A DNA stretch of 64,000 nt from Amycolatopsis nigrescens CSC17Ta-90 (GCF_000384315.1 NZ_ARVW01000001.1:1993746-2057745); one strand, 5' to 3'. Positions 33,591 through 43,223 are shown, numbered from the stretch's first letter. Program-made: numbers and translations. The notes: a model not told the origin generated them from the sequence alone.

Positions 33591-34598
33591 TCAGTTCGCC
33601 GGCATCCGGCTTCTGACCAGTGGCACGGTCGCGCACCGCACTCCTCCGCCGAACTCGGAGACCAGGTCGAAGCCGAATCCGCTGACGACCTCGGCTCGGT
33701 GCTGCCGCAACTCGTCGATCAGCCTGCCGTGCTCCTGCGGGATGACCACCGTGTTCGGTGCCAGGCAGACGGTGTTGCAGCCCATGGCATGGGCCTCTTC
33801 GGCAGTGGCGTCGATGAGGTCCCAGCCGGCGAGCACGTCCGGCACCCGCCCGGCCAGCCCGTCGCGGTGGCAGATCGCCAGGCCGGGACGTACCACCGCG
33901 AGCACGCAGTCCAGGTGCAGCCAGCACTCGGCCAGCGGGACTTCGTGCACGCGGTAGCCGGCCGGACCCAACAGCCGGTCCAGCCACTCGATCCCGGCCC
34001 GGTTGCTGGCGAGCCCGGAGTTGCCGACCAGCACATCCGTCCCCAGCACGAACACGTCCCCGCCCTCGAGGAACGGCCCGGCACCATCGGGAATGACCGG
34101 ATCGGGTGAAGCCGGCGCGGGATGCGGCACCGCGACGTAACTCGCCCCGGGGTCCCCGGCCAGCCGCTCGGCGAGCAAGTCGCGGTAGGCGAAGATCTCC
34201 TTGCGCCGCGACGGCATCATCAACGAGGTCTCGATCACCCGATTCCCGATGACCAGCAACGGGTCACGCGCGAACATCGGATCCCCGCCGGCCACCACGA
34301 ACCCGGCCTCGAACTCGGTCAGCCGCCGGGGCCGGTGCACGCGTACGCCGTGCGCGGCATAGAGCGCGGCCAAAGTGTCCAGCTGGCGGCCAATCGCCTC
34401 GATCCGCTCCTGCCCCTCAATCTCCCGCAACGACCATCCGGCCGACTCCTCGGTCAGCCGCACCAGTTCCGCGGGCAGGTACTTCCGCAGCGAGTACGAC
34501 ACCGGCGCCAGCACCGCGTCCGGATCGAAGATCCCGACACACACCTCGCGGAGCCTGCCGAACTCGTCCGCGACGTCGATCGGCGCGGTCATGGTCAT
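33591..34598 (-). CDS. Arginine deiminase-superfamily protein (amidinotransferase-like)
   Basis: A 335-residue penta-propeller (GME superfamily) enzyme: FARDPLLVIGNRVIETSLM near residue 110 (substrate Asp), GPFLEGGDVFVLG (Glu-Gly-Gly-Asp), LHLDCVLAV (catalytic His-Asp) and the C-terminal GGGVRCATVPL with the nucleophilic Cys. The N-terminal layout is closer to glycine/inosamine amidinotransferases than to deiminases. It would transfer or hydrolyse an amidino group from arginine. It starts at ATG 34598 with GGAGG eight bases upstream. It stands upstream of padR on the same strand. Confidence 0.83.
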   Translation of the reverse strand: MTMTAPIDVADEFGRLREVCVGIFDPDAVLAPVSYSLRKYLPAELVRLTEESAGWSLREIEGQERIEAIGRQLDTLAALYAAHGVRVHRPRRLTEFEAGFVVAGGDPMFARDPLLVIGNRVIETSLMMPSRRKEIFAYRDLLAERLAGDPGASYVAVPHPAPASPDPVIPDGAGPFLEGGDVFVLGTDVLVGNSGLASNRAGIEWLDRLLGPAGYRVHEVPLAECWLHLDCVLAVVRPGLAICHRDGLAGRVPDVLAGWDLIDATAEEAHAMGCNTVCLAPNTVVIPQEHGRLIDELRQHRAEVVSGFGFDLVSEFGGGVRCATVPLVRSRMPAN

Positions 34599-34633
34599 TA
34601 CGGTTCCTCCAATCCGGTCCGGCGACCCCGGAA

Positions 34634-35221
34634 CTACCCGGCGAGGCCGGCGTACACGACGATGTTGTCCCGATAGCTGCGCGCGGTCTTGTCGAAGGTT
34701 CCGCCGCAGGTGATCAGGCGCAACTCCGGCTCCGCCGTGCCACCGAAAACGTCCGGCGGCAACTGGTCCTTCTCCACCTGGACGGTGTGGGTGACCGTGA
34801 ACCGCTGGCGGGTGCCGTCGCCCTTGGTCACGACGACCTCGTCGCCTTCCTTCAGCTCCCGCAGCCGGTGGAAGATCCCTGGGCGGTGGTTGCCGTCGAC
34901 GTGCCCGACGATCACCGCGGGCCCCGGCTCGCCCGGCACCTGGCTGTGCCGGTACCAGGCGGCCTGCAGTGGCTGGTCGACCGGCGGGATCTCCATCGAT
35001 CCGTCGGGATTGAACCCGACCTGGGTCAGGGAGGATTCCGCGCCGATCTTCGGGATCTGGACGGCCGCGGGTGGTTCGACGACCTCCACGGCGGACGGGA
35101 CCGGTGGCACGGCCGCGGGCGGGGCACCGGCTTGCGCCCCGCACCCGGCCGGCAGGAGAACAGCCACCAGCAGGGTGGCCGCGGCCAGGCCACGACCACC
35201 CCGCACACGCTGACGTTCCAC
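34634..35221 (-). CDS. Class F sortase
   Basis: A protein of about 195 residues with an N-terminal membrane/lipoprotein-like segment (LAAATLLVAVLLPAGCGAQ). The catalytic set is His in VIVGHVDG, Cys in LRLITCGG and Arg in ARSYRDN. The compact β-barrel and lack of extra domains match class F (actinobacterial) sortases, which attach or cleave surface proteins. GTG 35221 follows the upstream gene's stop; GTG 35245 would overlap that gene by 20 bases. The secreted Lys/Pro/Thr-rich protein upstream is the natural candidate partner. Confidence 0.85.
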   Translation of the reverse strand: MERQRVRGGRGLAAATLLVAVLLPAGCGAQAGAPPAAVPPVPSAVEVVEPPAAVQIPKIGAESSLTQVGFNPDGSMEIPPVDQPLQAAWYRHSQVPGEPGPAVIVGHVDGNHRPGIFHRLRELKEGDEVVVTKGDGTRQRFTVTHTVQVEKDQLPPDVFGGTAEPELRLITCGGTFDKTARSYRDNIVVYAGLAG

Positions 35222-35225
35222 TCCG

Positions 35226-35906
35226 TCAGCCCAGCACCAACGCACCGCCGCCGGTTTCGATCTTGCCCTTGGGCTTGATCGCGGCCTGCGGCTTCTTCGC
35301 CTTCGCCTGCTGTGCGGCCACGGTCTTGCCGTGCTTGACCTTCGCGGCCCCCTCGACCACGGAGATCGACCAGCTCAGCGTCTGGTCACCACACTTACCG
35401 GTGATGGCGTAGCGGCCCGGCGACGCGTCGGTCCGCACGGTGGCCTTGGCCAGCCAGATGTCCTTGTCCGCGGTCAACGAGCCGAACGTCAGCACCGGCG
35501 AGCTGAAGCCGGTCGGCTTGCCGGCCGAGCAATACGCCGCGATCCGGTAGTTGCCGCCCTTGCGGACCGTGCTCGTGATCGCGTCACCGGCGTCCAGGTC
35601 ACCGAGGAAGACGGCGCCCGCGGCCTTGTCTGGTTCAACCCCGGGCTTCGACGGCTCGGGCGTCCCCGTTTCCTTGGGCTTGCCCGACTCCGTGGGCTTC
35701 GTTGAATCAGTGGGCTTCGGTGTGCCCGTCGGATTCGACGTGTCCGTCGGCTTCGGTGCATCGGTGGGCTTGGCCGGCGCCGACGGGGTGGAAGTGGTCG
35801 CCGGCGAATCAGTGGCAGGCTCCGCAAACGCGGCCGGCGTGGCCAGTGCCAGTACGGCGGCGCCGACCAGGGCGCCACGGGAAACGAGCCAGAAAGGCTT
35901 GGTCAC
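35226..35906 (-). CDS. Secreted protein with KPTD-type repeat linker, sortase partner candidate
   Basis: A 226-residue product. The signal peptide ends near AAFAEPAT. A Pro/Thr/Ser/Lys-rich linker with repeated KPTD/KPTE units covers about residues 33-85. A β-rich domain with two Cys (AAYCSAG, TGKCGDQ) follows, and then a basic tail ending KIETGGGALVLG. The tail lacks a full LPxTG, TM helix and Arg tail, but ETGGG resembles the sortase-recognised region of actinobacterial proteins, so the gene may be shortened at its 3' end. It starts at GTG 35906 with AAGGA upstream. Confidence 0.7.
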   Translation of the reverse strand: MTKPFWLVSRGALVGAAVLALATPAAFAEPATDSPATTSTPSAPAKPTDAPKPTDTSNPTGTPKPTDSTKPTESGKPKETGTPEPSKPGVEPDKAAGAVFLGDLDAGDAITSTVRKGGNYRIAAYCSAGKPTGFSSPVLTFGSLTADKDIWLAKATVRTDASPGRYAITGKCGDQTLSWSISVVEGAAKVKHGKTVAAQQAKAKKPQAAIKPKGKIETGGGALVLG

Positions 35907-36108
35907 AATTTTTCCTTCAACAGTCAATACCGCAAGCGGAAACAAATTGCGCGCGCGTCACCGCCGCGACCTGCCACTGCGTCGGCGGTGTCGGGGACAT
36001 ACAAGGCAATGGCCAGGCGGGAAACAGCCTTGATGGAGTCGAGGCCAGCGCGGCGGTGACGCGCACACCTTTACTATCTCCGGCGTACCGCCCGTGCACC
36101 AGTGTTGA

Positions 36109-38397
36109 TTAGTGGACAGTTCCAGGAAACACCGGCGCGGGCCGTGGCGAGCCCGCTATGCCGAGCCGTTCACGCATATCGACGACACGCGGATCATCAA
36201 TGGTCGTGTAGAAGTCCAGCGCGTTCTGCCATTCCGCTCTGGCGGCTTCGACCTTGCCGAGCTCGTGCAGGATGTCACCACGGCGGACGTGCGAATCAGC
36301 CACGCCCCACCGGTCGTCGGCCTCGCGGCGCACCCGCAGGGACAGGTCGAGGTAGTGCAGGGCTCGTTCCCGTTCGCCTCGCGCCCGGTGCACTTCGGCG
36401 AGTTTCGCCAGTTTCCGGCCCTGCCCGTAACGGTTGTGCAGCTTCACGCACGCCCGCAGCGCGCGCTGGGTGGTCCTGATCGCGGTGTCGGACTGGCCGG
36501 TCTGCCGGTACACATCGCCCATCGTCGCCAGCGTGGCGGCCTCACCGTCCTGCTCGCCGAGCCGGTCGAACAGGGCAAGCGCCTGCTCCGCGTACTCGCG
36601 GGCCCGCGTGTTCTGGTTCCGTTCACAGCTCAAGCAGGCCAGGCCGTAGAACGCCCACGCCTGGCCATGAGGGTCGCCGACCTCGGTGGCGACCGCCAGC
36701 GCCTGCTCGAACTCGGTCTCGCTGAGATCGAAGTCCCGGCGCCAGAAGTGGAAGGCCGCCAGGTTGGCATACACCCAGCCTTCCGCACGCCGGTCCCCTG
36801 CGGCCCGTGCCGCCCGCAACGCGACCTCGTCCACGGCCAGCCAGGTGGACCACGCCTTGCGGAACAGGAAGTAGTCGTACAGCAGGACCGCGAGTTTCCA
36901 AGCGAGTTCCGGCATGCCGTGCTCGACGGCCTGCTGGATAACCGGCACGACGTTGTACATTTCGGACTCACACCACCGAAGCGCCGTCGCGGCGTCCTCG
37001 AAGAACACCTCGGGATCCGCCCCCTCGAGCAGGTCGAAGAGCGTCGGCAACGGGGCACGGTAGGGCGCGATCTGCAGTGCGGCGGCCGCGGCCGAGCGCA
37101 CGTACCACTCGGTGAGCCCGCACACCACCTGGCGACGGTCGGTATCGGAATCCTCGGCACGAGCGCGTTCAGCGGCGTAGAGCCGGAGAAGGTCGTGCAG
37201 CCGGTAGCGGCCATCCCCCAGTGACTCCAGCAGATGCACGTCGGCCAGCGCCTCGATCAGCCGGCGAGCCTGACCCTGCGGCACCCCGGCCAGTGCGGCG
37301 GCCGCGGCGACGCCGAACTGGGGGCCAGGGTGCGAGCTCAGGACTCGGAACATGCGGGCGGACTCGTCGTCCAGCGCCCGGTAGGACCAGGAGAACACCC
37401 CGCGCACCGCAGTGGCATCGTCGATGGCCAGCAGGTCCAGACCTGTGGTGGCCAGCTGGTCGACCACTTCGGCCACCCCGCCCGGCGGCCGGGAGAGCAC
37501 CCGTTCCGCGGCGATCCGCAAGGCCAGCGGCAGATGCGCGCAATGCCGAGCCAGTGCCCGCACCGCCTCCGGCTCCTCGTTCACCCGTTCCGGGCCGATC
37601 ACGTTGCGCAGCAGCGCGAAAGACTCCTCCGGCGGCATCGAGCGCACGGTGACCCGCCGGGTGTGCACCCGCACACCGAGACCAGGCAGCGGACTGCGAC
37701 TCGTCACCACCACCACGCACCCCGCCGACCCCGGCAGCAACGGCTCGAGCTGGGCCACCTGGGCCGCGTTGTCCAGCACGACCAGCACGCGCCGGCCGGC
37801 CAGCAGCGACCGGTACAGCCCCGCGCGCCTGCCGAGCCCGGAGGGGATGCGGTCCGCGGGCATGCCCAACGTGGACAGGAACTCCTCAAGCACCTCGTCG
37901 GCACCCAGCGGACACTGAGCGCCGCTGTAACCGCGCAGGTTCGCGTAGAGCTGCCCATCCGGGAACAAGGCGGCGACCTCGTGCGCCCAGCGCAACGCCA
38001 GTGTGGTCTTACCCGCCCCCGGAGGACCGTCGATGGTCACCACCAGGGGCGCTCCCACCTGCTCCGGAGCCGACAGCGCCGCGTGCAACGCGCGCAGCTG
38101 CTCCGACCGCCCCGAGAAACCGGCCGTGACCGCCGGCAGCTGCGCCGGCAACACGGTCGTCTCCAGGTCCGCCACCGCCAATGCCGCGAGCTTGCCCCCG
38201 GCCTCCAGCACCTCGTCGCACCGCCGGGCCAGGTCCGCCGAGGGCGGTGCGCCGTTCTTCACCTTGCTCAGCCAGCTCGGCGTGTAACCCACCAGTTCGG
38301 CCAGCTTCCGCCAGGACAGGCCACGCCGTGTCAGCAGCCTCGCCAGCTCCCTGCTGAATGCCGTACTTCCAGGCCGCTGAACCGAACCCTCGGCCAT
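36109..38397 (-). CDS. HTH-NB-ARC-TPR transcriptional regulator
   Basis: A 762-residue STAND-type protein. An XRE-like HTH (LARLLTRRGLSWRKLAELVGYTPSWLSKVKNG) occupies about 18-50. The NB-ARC ATPase has the P-loop GPPGAGKTT at 124-132, RVLVVLDNA (Walker B) near 205, and LPLALRIAAERV in the GxP-like region. TPR-like helical repeats run from about 480 to the end. Such proteins act as ATP-dependent, signal-controlled switches and often regulate secondary metabolism. ATG 38397 is chosen; a GTG at 38418 is in frame. The 296 bases upstream (to 38693) hold no gene and are A/T-richer, with several small dyads. Confidence 0.85.
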   Translation of the reverse strand: MAEGSVQRPGSTAFSRELARLLTRRGLSWRKLAELVGYTPSWLSKVKNGAPPSADLARRCDEVLEAGGKLAALAVADLETTVLPAQLPAVTAGFSGRSEQLRALHAALSAPEQVGAPLVVTIDGPPGAGKTTLALRWAHEVAALFPDGQLYANLRGYSGAQCPLGADEVLEEFLSTLGMPADRIPSGLGRRAGLYRSLLAGRRVLVVLDNAAQVAQLEPLLPGSAGCVVVVTSRSPLPGLGVRVHTRRVTVRSMPPEESFALLRNVIGPERVNEEPEAVRALARHCAHLPLALRIAAERVLSRPPGGVAEVVDQLATTGLDLLAIDDATAVRGVFSWSYRALDDESARMFRVLSSHPGPQFGVAAAAALAGVPQGQARRLIEALADVHLLESLGDGRYRLHDLLRLYAAERARAEDSDTDRRQVVCGLTEWYVRSAAAAALQIAPYRAPLPTLFDLLEGADPEVFFEDAATALRWCESEMYNVVPVIQQAVEHGMPELAWKLAVLLYDYFLFRKAWSTWLAVDEVALRAARAAGDRRAEGWVYANLAAFHFWRRDFDLSETEFEQALAVATEVGDPHGQAWAFYGLACLSCERNQNTRAREYAEQALALFDRLGEQDGEAATLATMGDVYRQTGQSDTAIRTTQRALRACVKLHNRYGQGRKLAKLAEVHRARGERERALHYLDLSLRVRREADDRWGVADSHVRRGDILHELGKVEAARAEWQNALDFYTTIDDPRVVDMRERLGIAGSPRPAPVFPGTVH

Positions 38398-38693
38398 CAC
38401 GCCCGCGAACCCGGACACACGACCCGGATCACTGACAAGAAATGTCCATCCCGCTCGACCGGGAAGATCACCATCGATATTCCTGACTCTGGTAAAAGAA
38501 CGGCACCCGTCGCCGGACTGCGCTCAACTGAGCGACTTGAGCCGCACGACATTCGGCACGATAGCTACGAGCTCCACGATAAAAGAAACCCCGATGCGCA
38601 GCCACACCTTTCACCTCGCACGGGTGAGAGCTAGCTCAAACCTGACTCGTACTTGTAGCACGCAAATAGATCCAGTAATAACGAATAGCGCGG

Positions 38694-39308
38694 TCAGAGC
38701 CAGCCCGCTTCCTTGGCGAGGCGGACGGCTTCGACCCTGTTGCGGGCACCGAGCTTGTGCAGGATGCGGGTCATGTGGTTGCGGGCGGTGCCGATGGCCA
38801 TGTGCAGCTCGCGGGCGATGTCCTTGGCGGTGTCCCCGGCGGCGACCCGGCACAGCACGGCCTGTTCGCGCTCGGTCAGCGGGTTTTGGCCACCGTGCAT
38901 CGCGGTGGCCAGCAGGGCGGGCGAGATCACCAGGTCACCGGATTCCACCCGCCGGATCGCGTCGATCAGCGCGTCGACGGAGACCCCCTTGGGCAGGAAG
39001 CCCCGCACGCCCGCGTCCAGCGCCTCCCGCACCACGCCCGGACGGTCCAGTGCGCTGAGCACGAGCACCCGGATTCCCGCGGCCACCGCGCCGATCTGCC
39101 GTGCCAGGGTCAGTCCGTCGACGCCGGGCAGGTCGATGTCCAGTACCACCAGGTCCGGTTCGCGGTCCCGGATCAGCGCGAGCACCTGGTCGCCCCGTTC
39201 GGCCTCGCCGACGACGTCGATGTCGTCCTCAAGAACCAGCAACGCGATCAAGGCGTCGCGCAGCACTCGCATGTCCTCGGCCACCACGACCTTGATCGGC
39301 GCCGTCAT
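38694..39308 (-). CDS. NarL/LuxR-type response regulator (DesR-like)
   Basis: A 204-residue two-domain regulator. The receiver has the acidic pair AED, phospho-acceptor Asp in LVVLDIDLPG (about residue 55), Ser/Thr in VLSALD and Lys in FLPKGVS. The LuxR HTH is LTEREQAVLCRVAAGDTAKDIARELHMAIGTARNHMTRILHKLG. It pairs with the kinase whose 3' end overlaps its start by 80 bases. It has a good GGAGAAG site five bases before its ATG. DesKR-type systems often respond to membrane state; the signal here is unknown. Confidence 0.9.
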   Translation of the reverse strand: MTAPIKVVVAEDMRVLRDALIALLVLEDDIDVVGEAERGDQVLALIRDREPDLVVLDIDLPGVDGLTLARQIGAVAAGIRVLVLSALDRPGVVREALDAGVRGFLPKGVSVDALIDAIRRVESGDLVISPALLATAMHGGQNPLTEREQAVLCRVAAGDTAKDIARELHMAIGTARNHMTRILHKLGARNRVEAVRLAKEAGWL

Positions 39309-40413
39309 CGTCTTCTCCGATCGGTATCTCCACCATCAGCCGGAACCGCCCGCCGGCGGCCGGCCCGAACCGCACTGCGCCGCCGAGCCGGCCGGCCCGG
39401 TCGGTGATCCCGATGAGTCCGTTGCCCGGCTGCCCTTGGTGCCGGCGGACACCGTCGTTCTCGATCATCAGCCGGAACCTGCCGTTCCGGATCTCGGTCT
39501 GCAGCAGGCAGCGCCGTGCCTTGCTGTGCTTGAGCACGTTCGTGATGCCCTCGCGCAGCGCCCACCCGGCCACCCTGGCGGTCCGCTCGTCCGGGATCGC
39601 TCCCACTTGCGCGCCGCACCGCACGCCCGCGGACTCCAGCAGGGCCGTCCCGGTCGTCAGCTCGTCCTCGAACACCGGCTGCCACGCACCGCGGGCGACC
39701 AGTCGGACGTCGTCCAGGGTCTGCTCGGTCAGTTCCTGCACCACCTGGATCTCGGTGGCCGCCCTGCCGGGGCTGGCCGCCATCAGCCGTGCCGCGAGCT
39801 CCGCCCGCAGGCCGATCGCGGTGAGCGCCTGGCCGAGCGTGTCGTGCAGGTCCCGCGACACCCGCGCGCGTTCCTGCACCACCGCGAACCCGGCCAGCTG
39901 GTCCTGGGCCCGCCGCAGGGCGACGGCCATCTCGGCCATCCGGACCACCGCGTAGATCACCGCGCCCACCAGCAGGTTGTGCAGCAACAACCCGAGCATC
40001 GCCGGCCACGGCGACGCCCAGCTGCTGGCCACCACGCTCCCGGTAATGACGGCACCGAACAGTGGCCACGACCACGGCTCGCGCACCGTGACCAGCATCG
40101 TGCACCCGAACAGCAGCGTCAGGATGGTCGTGTTCGCGTGCCACTCCCCGAAGATGACGAAGCCGAGCTGCACCGCCAGCACCGGCAACGTCCACCGCCA
40201 CGCGGGCAGCCCCCGGCGCAGCCGCCGCAGCGTCGACCAGATCAGGATCGCCAGCGGGGCCACCAGCAACGGCAAAATGTGCCCGACCGGCTCCAGCCGC
40301 TCGGCCAGTGCGGGCGACGCGTGCCGCAGTGAGAACCGCCACGCCAGCAGGCTCAGCGGAAAACCGATCTCGACGACGGCCACGAAATACCCAGACCGCT
40401 CGATGGTCCGCAA
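39229..40413 (-). CDS. HisKA_3 sensor histidine kinase (DesK-like)
   Basis: A 394-residue membrane kinase. Five or six hydrophobic segments fill the first 170 residues with almost no extracellular loop, suggesting it senses within the membrane. The phospho-acceptor is His in ERARVSRDLHDTLGQALTAIGL. The ATPase has REGITNVLKHSKARRC (N box) and GNGLIGITDRAGRLGG (G box). I start at TTG 40413 behind AGGAGGGG. The frame runs 80 bases into the response regulator gene. Confidence 0.87.
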   Translation of the reverse strand: MRTIERSGYFVAVVEIGFPLSLLAWRFSLRHASPALAERLEPVGHILPLLVAPLAILIWSTLRRLRRGLPAWRWTLPVLAVQLGFVIFGEWHANTTILTLLFGCTMLVTVREPWSWPLFGAVITGSVVASSWASPWPAMLGLLLHNLLVGAVIYAVVRMAEMAVALRRAQDQLAGFAVVQERARVSRDLHDTLGQALTAIGLRAELAARLMAASPGRAATEIQVVQELTEQTLDDVRLVARGAWQPVFEDELTTGTALLESAGVRCGAQVGAIPDERTARVAGWALREGITNVLKHSKARRCLLQTEIRNGRFRLMIENDGVRRHQGQPGNGLIGITDRAGRLGGAVRFGPAAGGRFRLMVEIPIGEDDDGADQGRGGRGHASAARRLDRVAGS

Positions 40414-40630
40414 AGCCGCCCCTCCTGAATGTTCCTGCCCCGGTAACAAAAGACCGGCGCCGGGTACGGCACTTACGCGAATGAGACCGTCGACACATTC
40501 GCACAAGTCTCGCGGCAGGCGCGCAGGAAGTCCCCGGCAACGGCTAGCTTCCCCCGCCTCGCCGACCGTTGCCAGTACAAAACGTCACAGATCTTCGGTG
40601 ATTAATTCCCCGGGATGAGAAAGCGGTCGC

Positions 40631-40762
40631 TTAGTTCGGCAACGCTTCCGCGCCATGGAGCAGCGACAGAAAACCCATCGCGCCGGTGCGGAAGGCCACG
40701 TCGACGGTCATGGTGAGATCTTCCGGCAGGCGGGACCCGACACGGGTTTGGGTCAGGCGCAT
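40631..40762 (-). CDS. Possible 43-residue protein
   Basis: An ATG-initiated frame between the kinase and the APC permease: starts MRLTQTRVGSRLPEDL, then TMTVDVAFRTGAMGFLSLLHG and ends at TAA. It has balanced composition and might be a small gene or a leftover N- or C-terminal piece. No clear ribosome binding site is visible. The rest of 40414-40799 holds nothing I can support. Confidence 0.3.
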   Translation of the reverse strand: MRLTQTRVGSRLPEDLTMTVDVAFRTGAMGFLSLLHGAEALPN

Positions 40763-40799
40763 CGAACCAAGCTACCCGAACCTCAAGAATGGGAATTGG

Positions 40800-42251
40800 C
40801 TACGGTTCCGCCGGGTCGCGTTCCAGGTCGGTTTCCAGTGCCAGGTAGACCGACGGGCGGAATCTGCGCAGCCAGCCGGCGACCAGCAGCCCGGCCAGTG
40901 CGACGACCACCAGCAGCCACGGCAGGAGCGGGACGACGCCGTTGCTCGAACCGGCGAGTGTCGGGAAGTTGAGGATCGCCAGCGTCACGATGATCCCGAG
41001 CCCCACCGCGCCCAGCCCCGGCGCGAGCAGCGTCCGCACGATCCGGCGGTCGCGGGTCCGACGGAAGTGCACCAGGATCGCCACCGCCGCGAACAGCTGC
41101 AGGGTGAGAATGCCGAGCGTGCCGAAGCCGGTCATGCTCGCGGTGAGGTCGGCGACGGGGTCCAGGCCGGCGAGCCAGAACACCAGCGCCACCACCGATC
41201 CGAAGGCCAGCTGGGCGATCGAGGCGGATCGCGGCGCACCGTTGCGCGGATGCGTCCGTCCCAGCGGACGCGGCAGCACGCCGACCCGCCCCAGCGCGTA
41301 CAGGTAGCGGGTGGCCGAGTTGTGCAGCGCCAGCAGCGCCGCGAACAGGCTGACCACCAGTAGCAGCAGCATCAGTTTGGTCAACGGGCCGCCGAGGTAC
41401 TCCTGGGCGACCGAAAGCACCAGGTCGCCGGTCGAAAGATGCGCCGCGGCCACATCTTGCGCCTGCTCGGCACCGATCGCGCTGACCACGGCCCAGGTGG
41501 TGAACGCGGCGAACACACCGATGAAGCCGATGGCGATGTAGGTCGCCCGTGGAATCGTCCGCCTCGGATCCCTGGCCTCTTCGCCGAACAGCGCCGTCGC
41601 CTCGAAGCCGATGAAGGCGTTGGCGGCGAACAGCAGCGCCAGCCCGGTCGCGCCCTGGAACAGCACGGACGGACTGAACGCGGCGAACGAGAACCCGTGC
41701 CGGAACAGCACGCTGAAATCCATGATCAGCAGGATCGACACCTCGAGGATCAGCGAGACGCCCAGCACCTTCGCGCTGACCGCGATACCTCGGCGGCTGA
41801 GCAGGAGCACCAGCACCACCGACAGCGCACTCCAGAAGATCCACTCGAGATCGAGGCCGAAGACGTCCTTGATCGCGGTGGAGGTGAAGAAGCCGCTCGT
41901 GCCGATCGCGCCCGCGACGAAACAGTTGTAGCCGAGCATCGCGACGAAACCGGCGATCAGGCCCGGGGTCTTGCCCAGCCCCTTGACCACGAAGGCGTAG
42001 AAGCCGCCCGCGCTGGTGAGCACCTTCGACATCTGCGCGTAGCCGACCGCGAACAGCAGCAGGACCACCGTGGCCAGCAGGAAGGCCGCGACCATGCCGC
42101 CACCGTTGCCGACCGCGATGCCGATGGCCGCGATCACCACCATCCCGGTCAGCGGGGCGACCGCGGCGAGCACGAGGAAGACGATGCCGGGCACGCCAAG
42201 CACGTTCCCGGCGAGCGACGTGCCGTCCCGCGCTGGAACCGGTCGGTTCAT
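40800..42251 (-). CDS. APC-superfamily amino acid/polyamine permease
   Basis: A 483-residue transporter with about 12 hydrophobic segments. The opening GNVLGVPGIVFLVLAAVAPLTGMVV and the GFYAFVVKGLGKTPGLIAGFVAMLGYN segment are those of APC permeases; FIGFEATALFGEEARDPRRTIPRA marks the helix 6-7 loop. It imports (or exchanges) an amino acid or amine. The ATG at 42251 has AGGGAG upstream. It is divergent from a secreted PEBP gene, and no dedicated metabolic partner is next to it. Confidence 0.9.
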   Translation of the reverse strand: MNRPVPARDGTSLAGNVLGVPGIVFLVLAAVAPLTGMVVIAAIGIAVGNGGGMVAAFLLATVVLLLFAVGYAQMSKVLTSAGGFYAFVVKGLGKTPGLIAGFVAMLGYNCFVAGAIGTSGFFTSTAIKDVFGLDLEWIFWSALSVVLVLLLSRRGIAVSAKVLGVSLILEVSILLIMDFSVLFRHGFSFAAFSPSVLFQGATGLALLFAANAFIGFEATALFGEEARDPRRTIPRATYIAIGFIGVFAAFTTWAVVSAIGAEQAQDVAAAHLSTGDLVLSVAQEYLGGPLTKLMLLLLVVSLFAALLALHNSATRYLYALGRVGVLPRPLGRTHPRNGAPRSASIAQLAFGSVVALVFWLAGLDPVADLTASMTGFGTLGILTLQLFAAVAILVHFRRTRDRRIVRTLLAPGLGAVGLGIIVTLAILNFPTLAGSSNGVVPLLPWLLVVVALAGLLVAGWLRRFRPSVYLALETDLERDPAEP

Positions 42252-42470
42252 CCCACGCTCCCTGGTCCGCTGGTCGACTGCCTGGCCGCAAGTATGGGAG
42301 CCGGCCCTGCCCCGCCGTTGCCGCTGCGGGCACACCACTTGTCCGTCAGCGATCAATTCCGCGGAAGATGGAAAAGTGGTATTACCCGGCGGAATCCAGG
42401 ACGCATACGCTGGTTCCACCACGTGTGCACCGCATTAGTCCCACGGACGGATCAAAATCGGGAGCCTCCA

Positions 42471-43046
42471 GTGAGAAGCACCAGCATTCTGCTGTCTGCC
42501 CTGCTCATCACCTTCGCCGTCAGCGTCTCACCCGCCGTCGCGTCGGCGGCGGACCAGAGCGCGTTCGCGCTGTCCAGCACCGCCTTCGCCAACGGCGGCG
42601 TCATCCCCAAGGTCCACGAGTGCACCAGCGGCGGCGGCAACGACCCGGCCAAGAAGAACGAGTCCCCGCCCCTGGCCTGGTCGGACGCTCCGGCCGAGGC
42701 CAAGAGCTACGCGATCGTCATGCGCGATCTCGACAACGCCAACCTGATCCACTGGGTCATCTACGACATCCCGGTAAGCGCGACCTCGCTCCCCCAGAAC
42801 GTCGAGCACGCCTACCAGCCCTCGGTCCCCGCGGGAGCGAGGCAGATCTACTACCGGGGAAGCGCGAGCCTCTACGGCTACCAGGGACCGTGCTCGCCAT
42901 CGACGGTGAACACCTACGAGTTCGTCGTGCACGCGCTCAACCAGGCGTCGCTGACCAACCTGAACTCCGGCTCGTCGACCCAGACCGCCGCCAGGGCGAT
43001 CACCGCCGCCTCGATCGGCTCCGCCAGGATCAGCGGCGAGTCGTAG
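42471..43046 (+). CDS. Secreted YbhB/YbcL-type PEBP protein
   Basis: A 191-residue exported protein. The signal peptide ends near VASAADQ. The mature fold shows the phosphatidylethanolamine-binding-protein signature: [26 protein letters not shown], then IHWVIYDIP and [10 protein letters not shown]. Bacterial members bind small anionic ligands; physiological roles are unclear. It has a GTG start with GGGAG about eight bases upstream. Its 3' end overlaps the DUF397 gene by 17 bases. Confidence 0.88.
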   Translation: MRSTSILLSALLITFAVSVSPAVASAADQSAFALSSTAFANGGVIPKVHECTSGGGNDPAKKNESPPLAWSDAPAEAKSYAIVMRDLDNANLIHWVIYDIPVSATSLPQNVEHAYQPSVPAGARQIYYRGSASLYGYQGPCSPSTVNTYEFVVHALNQASLTNLNSGSSTQTAARAITAASIGSARISGES

Positions 43047-43218
43047 CTTCGCGCCTCAGGAAGGAACGCCAGGAGTGCCGGTCGAACGACAGCACACCGG
43101 CTGACGGGCTCTTCGAGTCCCGGACGGCCACCGCTTCCGAGCCCAGGGCCACCTCGACGCAATCGCCGTTGGTACCGCCGCTGTAACTGCTCTTCCGCCA
43201 CACCAGCCCGGAATCCAT
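43030..43218 (-). CDS. DUF397 protein
   Basis: A 62-residue protein with the DUF397 signature [18 protein letters not shown] and [23 protein letters not shown]. These small proteins are nearly always encoded next to an XRE/DUF5753 regulator and are thought to act with it, likely as antagonists or partners. Here it starts five bases after the stop of that regulator, within the same transcript. Confidence 0.9.
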   Translation of the reverse strand: MDSGLVWRKSSYSGGTNGDCVEVALGSEAVAVRDSKSPSAGVLSFDRHSWRSFLRREATTRR

Positions 43219-43223
43219 CCAGA

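Noticed and set aside
35917..36099. A 60-codon minus-strand frame before the sortase-partner gene
   Set aside because: No ribosome site, odd composition, overlaps the promoter region.
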